A DNA stretch of 64,000 nucleotides from contig CAAEFE010000080.1 in assembly GCA_900755095.1 (NCBI GenBank), positions 22,679-86,678 of the forward strand, read 5' to 3'. Below are positions 17,928-25,769 of this stretch, piece by piece. The notes under the pieces were generated by a model. It was not told where the DNA came from. It did no database searches and saw only the letters and a program-made list of their open reading frames with translations. The stretch comes from an uncultured Bacteroides sp. (GTDB taxonomy: Bacteria; Bacteroidota; Bacteroidia; Bacteroidales; Bacteroidaceae). Position 1 is the first letter of the stretch; every line of letters starts with the position of its first letter. The position numbers were made by a program, and so were the translations under genes.

Positions 17928-18405
17928 ATATTCCCTTTTTTCGTTTGTTATACTCGACCCGTTCCCGGATAAGCGTTACCACATCGAAGTTGTGTCTGAT
18001 ACCTACCAAATCAAGCCGGGGCGTATTCCTGTCCATCGAGAATATGCGTACCGTCTTCAATCCGCAAAGCTGCTGCATGAGGTTTTGGTGTTCCACAAAG
18101 TCCACGATACGGTATTGTTCCATGTAGTCCGTCTTCCGGGACAGCACCCCATGCCTGCTGATAAGCTGCTCGCTACCGATGTGGTAGCGTGTCCGGCGCA
18201 GATAGATGAAACGGTACAGCAATACCAAAGCAAGCAATGCGGCAACCGATACGGCAAGAGCTGTCAGAGGCAGTCCCTCCATGCCACCATACACCCATGC
18301 TGCACAGCACAATACGATTGCGGGCAGCTCGTCGATAACGAACTGTCCGGCGTGCGGTTGCAGCACGATACTTTGGAAATGTCCTGTGGGTGCATCGGTC
18401 ATCAT
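17908..18405 (-). CDS. Membrane protein with bacterial PH-like domain
   Basis: 165 residues. Two hydrophobic segments at about residues 25-40 and 45-66 form a membrane hairpin. The following ~85 residues, 'RTRYHIGSEQLISRHGVLSR' with a later 'IVDFVEHQNLMQQLCGLKTV' strand-helix pattern, match bacterial PH (DUF304/YdbS-like) domains. These domains sit on the cytoplasmic face of the membrane, and their ligands are mostly unknown. The start ATGATG overlaps the stop of the primase gene, so translation is coupled. The role in the ICE is unknown. Confidence 0.75.
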   Translation of the reverse strand: MMTDAPTGHFQSIVLQPHAGQFVIDELPAIVLCCAAWVYGGMEGLPLTALAVSVAALLALVLLYRFIYLRRTRYHIGSEQLISRHGVLSRKTDYMEQYRIVDFVEHQNLMQQLCGLKTVRIFSMDRNTPRLDLVGIRHNFDVVTLIRERVEYNKRKKGIYEITNH

Positions 18406-19790
18406 CGGCGAAAGTGTGTTTGTTGTTCCTCTTCCGGTGACTGTTCTCTCGCCTGTGTCTCATCGACCGTCTCTTCCTGTTTCTGCTCGGCCAAAAGCTG
18501 TTCGTTCCAGTCCTTGTTGGGATAGGTAGGCTGTTCACGGACAAAAGAGGCGTCATTCGCCTTGTCCAGACCGAGGAACTCCCGCAATCCTTCACGGAAC
18601 TCCTTGTAATTTCCGTTCATGATATCCGTCTGTTCCCGTATGTCGTCCGGATGGCACAGGCCGCTCGAACGCATCGACATGGCTTCTTCCCATGCGGATT
18701 CATATTTCCCGTAGCTCGACCGCAAAGCGTCGGGCAACAGGTCTATGTCACCTTCATCGAGGTTCTTGCCGTCAGTAACGGAATCCAGATAAGGCTTCCG
18801 CTCCGGTGTCTCCTCGATGGTGGAACGGACAACCCGGTACATCTCCTGTTGCAGGTTCTTGGCAAACTCGATTCCCGCAAGGTCGGTATCGAAACAGATG
18901 TGTTGCTTGGCAGGAAGCGAGAGCGTGAGGACACCCCGCATCTGTTCCACCGTCGGGTTACCGCCGGTAGATATGAAGACCGCTTTCCGCAAATCCTTGT
19001 CGTTGGCCTGATGAAGCTGGTAATAGGCCATCGCGTCGTATGCACTCTCGAACCAGTAGATATGCTTGGCTTCGGTAAGCGTAGTTTTGGCTGGGCTGGC
19101 AATCCATAACCCTTGGCTCGAATTGCTCCCTTCCGCCTTCCCTTTATAACTGCCGCTGCCATCCATGCGAGGGCGGCCTCGCTCTTCCAGACCGACAACC
19201 TGTCCCGTATCTTTCGGAACGGTCAGCGGAAAGGCGAGGTTGGTGTATTTCATGCCGTCCTCACGATGCTTCGTCGCCAGACAGAAGTTCCGATGAAAGG
19301 CATACTGCGTGTAAAGGTCGATGCCCCGATGCTTGAAGAACGGATAGAACTTCTTTTGTGTCGCCCGATCCTGCGGATTGAACTGGTGAATGTCGTAATC
19401 CGCCATGTCAAACGGCTTCACATCCCGTTTAGGCTGGATAATCCGGATGTCCCGGTCAGCGACGGGATGGTTCAGCAACCGGTTACAGACAAGGTTTACC
19501 AGTCGGTCGGGAGACACGCCTGTACGGTATTCCGCAAAAAAATGCGGATGCTCCTTGATAAAGGAAATGATGTTATACGACTTCTGCTGTTGCGGTTTGA
19601 AACAGCATTTCCCTTGCTGCGTGACAATGAACTTGTCGTTGCGGATGCGCCGCCCCTCGCTGTCCAACCGGACATACGAGGGATAGCGCAGGCCGTCGCG
19701 CCGGTTCAGGTGATAGCCCGCGTCGATAAGCACGTCCTGAATGTTCAGCCTGCGCAGAAAATCGTCATAAGTCAGTTCGCCCTCTCTCAT
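18402..19790 (-). CDS. TOPRIM-domain primase-like protein (DUF3991/Toprim type)
   Basis: 462 residues. The N-terminal ~110 residues resemble the degenerate zinc-binding region of DnaG-like primases on Bacteroides elements. A TOPRIM fold follows at about residues 245-310. 'IYWFESAYDAMAYY' provides the acidic residue of motif I, and 'HICFDTDLAGIEFA' the DxD motif. The C-terminal tail is rich in Glu and Gln. Such primases are made by conjugative elements to start the complementary strand in the recipient (compare TraP of CTnDOT). It is encoded immediately upstream of the PH-domain protein. A second TOPRIM protein lies at 59084-59971. Confidence 0.82.
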   Translation of the reverse strand: MREGELTYDDFLRRLNIQDVLIDAGYHLNRRDGLRYPSYVRLDSEGRRIRNDKFIVTQQGKCCFKPQQQKSYNIISFIKEHPHFFAEYRTGVSPDRLVNLVCNRLLNHPVADRDIRIIQPKRDVKPFDMADYDIHQFNPQDRATQKKFYPFFKHRGIDLYTQYAFHRNFCLATKHREDGMKYTNLAFPLTVPKDTGQVVGLEERGRPRMDGSGSYKGKAEGSNSSQGLWIASPAKTTLTEAKHIYWFESAYDAMAYYQLHQANDKDLRKAVFISTGGNPTVEQMRGVLTLSLPAKQHICFDTDLAGIEFAKNLQQEMYRVVRSTIEETPERKPYLDSVTDGKNLDEGDIDLLPDALRSSYGKYESAWEEAMSMRSSGLCHPDDIREQTDIMNGNYKEFREGLREFLGLDKANDASFVREQPTYPNKDWNEQLLAEQKQEETVDETQAREQSPEEEQQTHFRR

Positions 19791-19793
19791 GGT

Positions 19794-21371
19794 TTACCTC
19801 CCCATTCTCATATCATTGATTTCACGGTTCATCTCTGCCTCGAAACAACGGATGGCCATATCCCTCGGTGTATCGACCCCCAGCTTGATGTACGGGCGTG
19901 GCGGACCGCCGAAACACTCGCCGTAGAACTCCGGGGCATGGCAGTGATGGTGGATGCCGTGCGCGACACCCGCCGCGACTACCGTACCTGCGGTGAGGGC
20001 GGCAAAGATTTTCGTACCGAGCCCCCGTTGTGCTTCCGGGCGTGTTTTCATGTCCACTTCGCTGAAAATCTTGGAAAAGAGCTTCATCCGGTGATAATCA
20101 TCCACAGCAAGGAACTTGTCGTAATCCCGTTGGGTTATCTCATGGCTGATAGCCTGACCGTCGATAACAGCGGTCATCCTGTATTTCCCCTCGGTTTGTG
20201 CCGGTTGAACGGCTATCTGGCTCACTTCAACTTCCCGCCCGTGCTTCTCTTCCCGATACCATCCCTTGTTTTCATTCAGAAACTGGAGGTCACGCCCGTC
20301 CACTGCCGCACCGACATAGCCCTGTATGGATTCCTCTTGCTGTTGCAGCGAGGTTTCCACCGGCATGAAAGCCTCCTGCTCCTGCCGTTGGCGTTGTTCC
20401 AAATCCTGCTGTACTTCGGGATGCAGGCCGATAGCGATGCGTTGATCGCTGTTGAGAGCCTCCATCGTCACTTTGTCGGAAAAGTCAGCCCCGATAATGC
20501 CGTTCAGCAGTTCCAGACGTTTTTCTACGGGTTGTTCCTCGATGGGTGCGGCAACCAGTGTCCTCACTTCCTTTTCCGTCAGGTCATAGACCATATCGGC
20601 TTGGACGCTTTCCGACTGCACAGTCAGCGTCCGCCTTTCCGCATCCACGACAAGACCGTGCGAGGCAAGGCACTCCGCCAATTTCTCGTTGGAAAAATAG
20701 ACCGGAGAGGCTATAAGCTCCTTGTACGACCGTGCCGGTTCCCCGCTGCGCGGACGGCTGACCATCGGCGTGATGACCGCCTGCAAGTCCTGCAGAACGT
20801 CCCGTTGCTGTACGGGTTGCGCCTGTTGATGCCCCTTGTAATAGAATCCGTAACCGCCCGATTGCAACTCGCCGGGCTTCATGCGCCCGTCGGGACGTTC
20901 GGGTACGATGGACGGCCCCGGAAAGAACAGTTGGCCGCCGACCCTGCGCAGGTGCAAGCCCCACTGGTTGCGTGGCGTCCAGCCGAGGAACGGCGGGGGC
21001 ATTCCCATCCGTCCCATGCGACCGTACTCGCCGATGCCGATGCGGTAGCCGTGCAGCCCCATAGCCACACGCCCGTTGGCATTGCGGGCATGGACGAAGT
21101 TCTTGGGCATATAGAAGTCTTTGCCCACGATGCTCGTGAGCACGTTGTAGGCTTTCTTGTTGGCCGTATTGGTTCCCCAGTCCGTGAGTGCCAACATCTG
21201 ACGTTCGCTTATCGGATAGACCAGCAGCGGAGAATTATGCCCCTGCACAATCAGCCGATACCCTGAACCATCAAGCGCAACATGGGCTTGCAGGCCGTTA
21301 CGCATCAGCATATTGCGCATTTCGGGCTGCAAGTCCATCTGCCGGGGATTGGTATTCGTTCGTATCGCCAT
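19794..21371 (-). CDS. Repeat-containing ICE protein (DUF3945-like), unknown function
   Basis: 525 residues from the ATG at 21369-21371; the open frame upstream overlaps the neighbouring gene. Two copies of a ~85-residue unit are visible: residues ~20-110 ('YPISERQMLAL...ANGRVAMGLHGYRI') and ~240-335 ('YDLTEKEVRTL...SDQRIAIGLHPEV'). A third, shorter module near residue 410-455 ('MTAVIDGQAISHEITQRDYD') is shared with the 10603-12864 protein. A weak hydrophobic stretch ('IFAALTAGTVVAAGVAHG') follows. The pattern suggests a modular DNA- or protein-binding protein. It is four nt upstream of the primase gene. No enzyme motif is seen. Confidence 0.7.
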   Translation of the reverse strand: MAIRTNTNPRQMDLQPEMRNMLMRNGLQAHVALDGSGYRLIVQGHNSPLLVYPISERQMLALTDWGTNTANKKAYNVLTSIVGKDFYMPKNFVHARNANGRVAMGLHGYRIGIGEYGRMGRMGMPPPFLGWTPRNQWGLHLRRVGGQLFFPGPSIVPERPDGRMKPGELQSGGYGFYYKGHQQAQPVQQRDVLQDLQAVITPMVSRPRSGEPARSYKELIASPVYFSNEKLAECLASHGLVVDAERRTLTVQSESVQADMVYDLTEKEVRTLVAAPIEEQPVEKRLELLNGIIGADFSDKVTMEALNSDQRIAIGLHPEVQQDLEQRQRQEQEAFMPVETSLQQQEESIQGYVGAAVDGRDLQFLNENKGWYREEKHGREVEVSQIAVQPAQTEGKYRMTAVIDGQAISHEITQRDYDKFLAVDDYHRMKLFSKIFSEVDMKTRPEAQRGLGTKIFAALTAGTVVAAGVAHGIHHHCHAPEFYGECFGGPPRPYIKLGVDTPRDMAIRCFEAEMNREINDMRMGR

Positions 21372-21387
21372 AGTCGGATTGTTTTCG

Positions 21388-21612
21388 TTATGCGTCGCCG
21401 CGTTCCATTGCTGCCTCCAGCTGTTCGTCCTTGAAGCGGACAAACTCGGCAGCGGATTCGTTGCCGACAGCAAGCCCCTTTTCCTCGCAGTAACGGGCGT
21501 ATTCCTCCTGCCAGTCGGCGGAGAAATGATTGACGTAATCGAGCCAGCCGTATTCGCCGCTCTGCATCTTCCCGACAAGTACCTCTTCGGGATAATATTC
21601 GTTTTGTGCCAT
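21388..21612 (-). CDS. Small acidic orphan protein
   Basis: 74 residues, acidic and rich in aromatic residues ('YGWLDYVNHFSADWQEEYAR'). It has no signal peptide or membrane segment. It sits between two larger operon genes with short spacers (16 and 20 nt), which supports expression. The family is not recognised. It resembles other small acidic ICE proteins of unknown role. Confidence 0.65.
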   Translation of the reverse strand: MAQNEYYPEEVLVGKMQSGEYGWLDYVNHFSADWQEEYARYCEEKGLAVGNESAAEFVRFKDEQLEAAMERGDA

Positions 21613-21632
21613 AATCTACGGATTGATTGTTT

Positions 21633-22391
21633 TTACTTGTGGAGGGCTGCCGCACGGTTGCGTTCGCCGCTCTTCTTCTGTTCGTTCCACAACTCCTCGG
21701 TGTAGTCCTCTTCCGAAACGTAGTCAAGGTTGCCGTCATCGTCCATGATCCAGCAACCGTAGCACCCGAAGGTGTATTTGTCCCACTCGCGCTTGGGCTG
21801 GTTGCGCCATTGCTGCGCGTCGCCCGAACAGAAGCGGATGCCGGTCTTGGCATGAAGGTCTATGCCCACTGTAGCAGACTCGCCGTCCACGACGACCGTC
21901 AGCGGCTCGCCGTGCTGCATCCCGTTTACCTCCACCGCACCGAGGCGCATGACCTCGGCCAGCACTTTCAGGTTGCGTGCGATGATGGGCGTGGGGACAT
22001 ACATCACCTGTTTCGTCTCGGTGTCAATCTGCACGAAAGCCTTGCTGCTCCGGCCGTCCGCCATTTCCACGTCGGCGACAATCGCCTTGCCGTCGAGCAA
22101 CTGTTTCTGCTGCGCTTCGTCATACCGTTCCAACGGAGAGGATTTCAGTGCCGGATAGAAGACCACATCCACCTGACCGTTGTCCATGCGGATAAAGGCA
22201 AAGCGGCTACGGCTCTCTATTTGCCCGCCATGCTCGTCCGTGACACGCACGGGAAGCACGGGAGAATGCCGACCATCGCAGATGTCGTCCAACACACGCA
22301 TCGGCAAATCCTCAATCATCTCCCGTGTGAGACCGAATCGTTCCAGTGTCGGAAAAGGTAATTCATCAAATTCAATCTGAACTTTTTTCAT
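21633..22391 (-). CDS. DUF4099-like protein, first gene of the 22.4-6.4 kb operon
   Basis: 252 residues, acidic, with no export signal. The N-terminus 'FPTLERFGLTREMIEDLPMR' and the following 'VLDDICDGRHSPVLPVRV' resemble the start of DUF4099-type proteins of Bacteroidetes elements. The middle is strand-rich, and the C-terminal ~70 residues hold an aromatic and acidic segment. It is the first gene behind the promoter and operator-like repeats at 22410-22531, so it heads the operon. The biochemical role is unknown. Confidence 0.7.
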   Translation of the reverse strand: MKKVQIEFDELPFPTLERFGLTREMIEDLPMRVLDDICDGRHSPVLPVRVTDEHGGQIESRSRFAFIRMDNGQVDVVFYPALKSSPLERYDEAQQKQLLDGKAIVADVEMADGRSSKAFVQIDTETKQVMYVPTPIIARNLKVLAEVMRLGAVEVNGMQHGEPLTVVVDGESATVGIDLHAKTGIRFCSGDAQQWRNQPKREWDKYTFGCYGCWIMDDDGNLDYVSEEDYTEELWNEQKKSGERNRAAALHK

Positions 22392-22409
22392 ACTATATTC
22401 ATATTATAA

Positions 22410-22531
22410 AATTGTACTATACAAAGATAGAGACATCTTATTATGACGGACAAAAATACAGCTATATAAATGGTTATAATATGCTGTTTTTATCTTCATT
22501 AGTACGATTATTCAATTCAAATCGTACTAAT
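22410..22531 (-). promoter_or_regulatory. Promoter and operator-like repeats of the 22.4-6.4 kb operon
   Basis: The minus strand has a -7 box TATCTTTG (22422-22429), 30 nt before the first ATG. AATTGTACTAT overlaps its edge at 22410-22420. Upstream is a perfect 12-bp inverted repeat, ATTAGTACGATT (22498-22509) and AATCGTACTAAT (22520-22531). The same AATCRTACTA core occurs in the tra operon promoter at 58868-58991, which suggests one shared regulator. Confidence 0.65.
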
Positions 22532-22598
22532 AGACGCAAAATATCAAACCAATACAAGAAATGACGGCTGTTTGTTTCCGACATGAAAACTCCCGTTA

Positions 22599-22606
22599 TA
22601 ACTTTG
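22599..22606 (+). promoter_or_regulatory. -7 box directly before the M23 gene
   Basis: TAACTTTG fits TAnnTTTG and ends only 4 nt before the ATG at 22611. If used, the mRNA would be leaderless or nearly so. Confidence 0.45.
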
Positions 22607-22610
22607 CCGA

Positions 22611-23264
22611 ATGAGAAAAATTTTACTGATAGCAATATCGGGTGTTTCATTCTGCACGATGCCCGCTCAGGCGCAGTTCAACACGATTGCCAAGACACCA
22701 GAAAGATACAAGGTAGAAGCCTTGCAGGAGGGTATGAAAAAGCCGGAGCCGACACCCGAAAGCATGGCTCCTGTACAGGAGACTTCGACAAAACCTGCCG
22801 ATGAAAGTAAGAAGTTGTGGATTGACCGTTATCTCAGTGTGTCTTATCCATTGCAGCGCATCAGAATTACATCACCATACGGCTACCGGAAAGACCCGTT
22901 TACCGGAAAGAGGAAGTTTCACGGCGGTATCGACCTGCACGCACGGGGCGAGCAGGTATTGGCCATGATGGAGGGGGTGGTCGTCAAAGTGGGACAGGAC
23001 AAGACGTCCGGCAAGTATGTGACCCTGCGGCACGGAAATTACACCGTCAGCTATTGCCACCTTTCACGGGTGCTGACCGCCAAGGGTACGGTAGTCCGTC
23101 CCCGTGATGCCGTCGGTATTACCGGCTCGACCGGACGAAGTACAGGCGAGCACTTGCACATAACCTGCAAGCTAAATGGCAAGAGTGTCGATCCGTCGGT
23201 CGTTTTCGATTACATCCGGACTACACAGCAGGAGTGCATTTCAGCTTTGAGCAGACTGTTGTAA
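22611..23264 (+). CDS. Exported M23 family (LytM-like) peptidoglycan endopeptidase
   Basis: 217 residues. The signal peptide ends 'SFCTMPAQAQ' (about residues 13-22), so it acts in the periplasm. After a Pro/Glu/Thr linker, the M23 domain spans residues ~80-205: 'HGGIDLHA' (HxxxD), a central 'GKYVTLRHGNYTVSYCHLS', and 'GEHLHITCK' (HxH). All zinc ligands are present. It is the only plus-strand gene in this part and lies divergent from the large operon at 22391. It probably opens peptidoglycan for the mating channel, making it the third wall-hydrolase gene here. Confidence 0.88.
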   Translation: MRKILLIAISGVSFCTMPAQAQFNTIAKTPERYKVEALQEGMKKPEPTPESMAPVQETSTKPADESKKLWIDRYLSVSYPLQRIRITSPYGYRKDPFTGKRKFHGGIDLHARGEQVLAMMEGVVVKVGQDKTSGKYVTLRHGNYTVSYCHLSRVLTAKGTVVRPRDAVGITGSTGRSTGEHLHITCKLNGKSVDPSVVFDYIRTTQQECISALSRLL

Positions 23265-23286
23265 GAGTGTTTATGTCGCCAAACGC

Positions 23287-23327
23287 TAATCGAAAAGAGT
23301 GTCATTAGGAGATGTGGTTTTCGATTA
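23287..23327. terminator. Hairpin between converging genes
   Basis: A perfect 10-bp inverted repeat, TAATCGAAAA (23287-23296) and TTTTCGATTA (23318-23327), with a 21-nt loop. It lies between the converging M23 gene and btuR. It could be a bidirectional terminator, or a scar at the edge of the cargo module. Confidence 0.4.
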
Positions 23328-23412
23328 AAACAGGGAACTTTTCATTTTGGAACTTATCGTAATTTTTTATTTGAATGATTGTGAAACCAAGACCGAGTAG
23401 GGAGATCGGACT

Positions 23413-23931
23413 CTAACGGTCTATCCCGTTGCGGGAGAGGACGCCTTCCGTGTAATAATGTTTGACTTCTCGCATCTCCGTGACCAAGTCGGCTATGTCG
23501 ATCAATTCTGCCGGAGCGTACCGTCCCGTGATTACCAACTCTGTCCCGGAATGTCGTCGAGAAATCGCCGTCAATACCTCCTCAATAGAAAGCAACTCGT
23601 AATACAGGGCAATGGTTAGTTCATCGAGCACGACCAGATTATACTCTCCCGAAGCGAGAATTTGTTTGCAGCTTTCCAATCCCGCATAAGCTGCGTCAAT
23701 ATCTTCTTGTGCCGGCTTCTTTTCAATAAAGCACCCCCGACCGAATTGCTGGATGCGGACGTTGTTAAACAGATGTTCGATCTTGGTTTCATTATATTTC
23801 ATGTTCTTTACGAATTGTCCGATGAAGACGCTTCCTCCGGCACACAAAACTCGAATGGCAAGCCCAAATGCGGCCGTTGTCTTTCCTTTCCCGTTGCCAG
23901 TATAGACATGTATATATCCTTTGTTTTCCAT
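23413..23931 (-). CDS. btuR: Cob(I)yrinic acid a,c-diamide adenosyltransferase
   Basis: 172 residues, typical for the BtuR/CobO/CobA family. The enzyme transfers adenosyl from ATP to cob(I)alamin or cobyrinic acid diamide, giving the coenzyme form. The P-loop 'YTGNGKGKTTAAFGLAIR' is at residues ~10-27, 'VVLDELTIALYYELLS' is the Walker B region, and 'ELVITGRYAPAELIDIADLV' is the usual C-terminal signature. It lies 33 nt after a PP-loop (DUF71) gene linked to B12 salvage. Together with the riboswitch operon at the left end it shows that the element handles corrinoids at both uptake and activation. No riboswitch was seen before this pair of genes. Confidence 0.93.
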   Translation of the reverse strand: MENKGYIHVYTGNGKGKTTAAFGLAIRVLCAGGSVFIGQFVKNMKYNETKIEHLFNNVRIQQFGRGCFIEKKPAQEDIDAAYAGLESCKQILASGEYNLVVLDELTIALYYELLSIEEVLTAISRRHSGTELVITGRYAPAELIDIADLVTEMREVKHYYTEGVLSRNGIDR

Positions 23932-23964
23932 ATTGTTGATTTATGATTGCAAATGTAATCCGTG

Positions 23965-24699
23965 TTATGGTTCGGCGGAAAGATGGGCAAAACAATAAGT
24001 ATAGGTTTGAATCGTGCCATCCTCAAGCCGGATGTCATAACTTTGGCTAAAGGGAGTTCCCAGTCGGAAAAGTACGGGTGAGGAGAATATCGGTCCGTCG
24101 TAGCAGAACGTGTGGTATTCTCCGTTTTCTCCGTTGTGATCCATTTCCTTGGGGAGAGAGGCAATAAAGTCGGCATCTACCTCGCGACCGATGGCATCCA
24201 TTCCCAAGCCATCGGCTTGCGTGGTCACGATGACCGTCTTCAGTCCGGAAGCGAGGTATTGCTGCATGACGATTTCCGAGGAGACTACTCCCCATAACGG
24301 CTCCACAACCTCTATTCCGAGTGGTGCGAGTTGTCGCTCCCTGTAGGCACGGACATCGTGCAAGTAAATATCCCCGAAAATAAAATGGGTTACTCCTTGC
24401 TCCTTGAAATGTAGGGCTGCGCAAGTCATGGCCTCTGCGTAATTTTCAAGGTTCCCCTGGGGTGTGAGATTCACGATATGCAGGGGAATACCTATACTGT
24501 CTGCTTGTGCCTGAAGCAAGGGGAGTGGGATACCGTGCATGCTGGAGCGTTGCGAGTCACGATTGATTGTGGTGAGCAGGGCAACGATGTCGTATAGCTC
24601 CGATTGACGAGCTCGCCAAAGGGCATGCGCGGAGTCTTTTCCCCCGCTCCAGTTGAATACGGCTTTTATCTTTTCCATTCGATGTTCGTAAAACTTCAT
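23965..24699 (-). CDS. PP-loop ATPase of DUF71/COG2102 family, predicted in B12 salvage
   Basis: 244 residues (237 if the ATG at 24676-24678 is used). The PP-loop 'VFNWSGGKDSAHALWRAR' (SGGKDS at 18-23) marks an adenine nucleotide alpha hydrolase. Later signatures 'HFIFGDIYLHDVRAYRERQL' and 'GENGEYHTFCYDGP' are those of DUF71 proteins, which include diphthine-ammonia ligase. Comparative genomics has placed a bacterial DUF71 subgroup in B12 salvage, probably as an amide-forming step on corrinoids; the btuR neighbour supports that. The first ATG overlaps the stop of abiEii (ATGA), so it may be translated by coupling to the toxin gene. Confidence 0.85.
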   Translation of the reverse strand: MKFYEHRMEKIKAVFNWSGGKDSAHALWRARQSELYDIVALLTTINRDSQRSSMHGIPLPLLQAQADSIGIPLHIVNLTPQGNLENYAEAMTCAALHFKEQGVTHFIFGDIYLHDVRAYRERQLAPLGIEVVEPLWGVVSSEIVMQQYLASGLKTVIVTTQADGLGMDAIGREVDADFIASLPKEMDHNGENGEYHTFCYDGPIFSSPVLFRLGTPFSQSYDIRLEDGTIQTYTYCFAHLSAEP

Positions 24700-25769
24700 G
24701 CTTCCAATAACTCACTCGTTTTTGCCCAATAGTAGTAGGCTTCCGGTAGGTTGCTTCTCAGCTTATTCAGTTTGTTGGGCAGCGAAGGTCGGATGACCAT
24801 ATCCTTTATATCGGCAGGGTTGTTGGAATAAGATTCTATTTCATTGATTCCCTTTTCAATTAACGTGGCTAAATAAGCCGCTCTTGCTGCATCAATAATG
24901 GCATGGTCTATCAGATAACGCTGCTTGTACATGAATGATTTGACACGGATGATTCCGTCTTGTATCAGGTCGAAGTCTCCTTCTCCGGCTTTTCCCCGTG
25001 TGGAGATACAAAGTGCCGTTTGGCGGATGTCATTGAAAACTTGCCCTATGTCCGTTCCGAAAGACCGGTATGAAAGTTCGACCACCGCAATCTTACGGAA
25101 CGCTTCTTTGGTAATCTGCAGGTCTGAAACATTTTCAAACAGCCGCCCCACATCATAAAGCTGTTTGGCTATCTCCATCGAACAGGACCTTCCATTCCTG
25201 TAATAAGGTATTCCAGTTGTGTTGGGAGCGAAAGCCGTCAGTTTATCGCCCAAAATATCTTCTGCGGACGGGACTGTTACCATCAATGGTTTTCCTTCCA
25301 ACCGTATGAACGGGCAGTTGATAGCTATTTGTTGGGTACGGAAATAATGAATGTCCTCGTAGAGTACATCCAGCAGGATATAGGATTGTGCATCGGTGTC
25401 ATTTCGGTATGCAATCTGATAGAAAAACTTGGAATGGCTCTTGGGAATATCCGCATCATCCCGTTGCTTGCGTTCCACAAGTTCCAGATTGATGAAGCCG
25501 AAATCGGCAAATGATTTCAGATAGTCTTCAATGTTGGTTCCAGGGGGACAGATAAGATCAATGTCGATTGACAGACGATGAGCAGATTTCCCAAGTATGA
25601 GCATAAGTGCCGTTCCTCCCTTAAAAACCAGTGGACACCCGGCTTTAACCAGCATTTCAAGCAGGGACAGGGCACGGATTACTTTCTCTATCAGATTTTT
25701 ATCATTATAGTGCAATTCGGATGAAACCTGTTCGATCCATTCTGCCGTAAAACACTCCTTCTTTATCAT
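24696..25769 (-). CDS. abiEii: AbiEii-type nucleotidyltransferase toxin (type IV TA)
   Basis: 357 residues. The DUF1814 nucleotidyltransferase core is at residues ~45-75: 'LVFKGGTALMLILGKSAHRL' followed by 'SIDIDL', giving the GG-T and DxD catalytic motifs. 'SAEDILGDKLTAFAP' near residue 170 is the usual downstream Lys/Asp motif. AbiEii toxins act as tRNA- or nucleotide-modifying enzymes and cause reversible growth arrest or phage abortive infection. Its start overlaps the abiEi stop by 4 nt. The stop in turn overlaps the ATG of the B12-salvage gene, so the toxin and cargo are in one operon. All catalytic motifs look intact. Confidence 0.9.
   Translation of the reverse strand: MIKKECFTAEWIEQVSSELHYNDKNLIEKVIRALSLLEMLVKAGCPLVFKGGTALMLILGKSAHRLSIDIDLICPPGTNIEDYLKSFADFGFINLELVERKQRDDADIPKSHSKFFYQIAYRNDTDAQSYILLDVLYEDIHYFRTQQIAINCPFIRLEGKPLMVTVPSAEDILGDKLTAFAPNTTGIPYYRNGRSCSMEIAKQLYDVGRLFENVSDLQITKEAFRKIAVVELSYRSFGTDIGQVFNDIRQTALCISTRGKAGEGDFDLIQDGIIRVKSFMYKQRYLIDHAIIDAARAAYLATLIEKGINEIESYSNNPADIKDMVIRPSLPNKLNKLRSNLPEAYYYWAKTSELLEA

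Noticed and set aside
19113..21266. A 717-codon open frame on the plus strand across the primase and repeat-protein genes
   Set aside because: It is antisense to two genes with clear domains and tight operon spacing. Its product has no domain pattern, and long antisense frames are common in GC-rich coding DNA.
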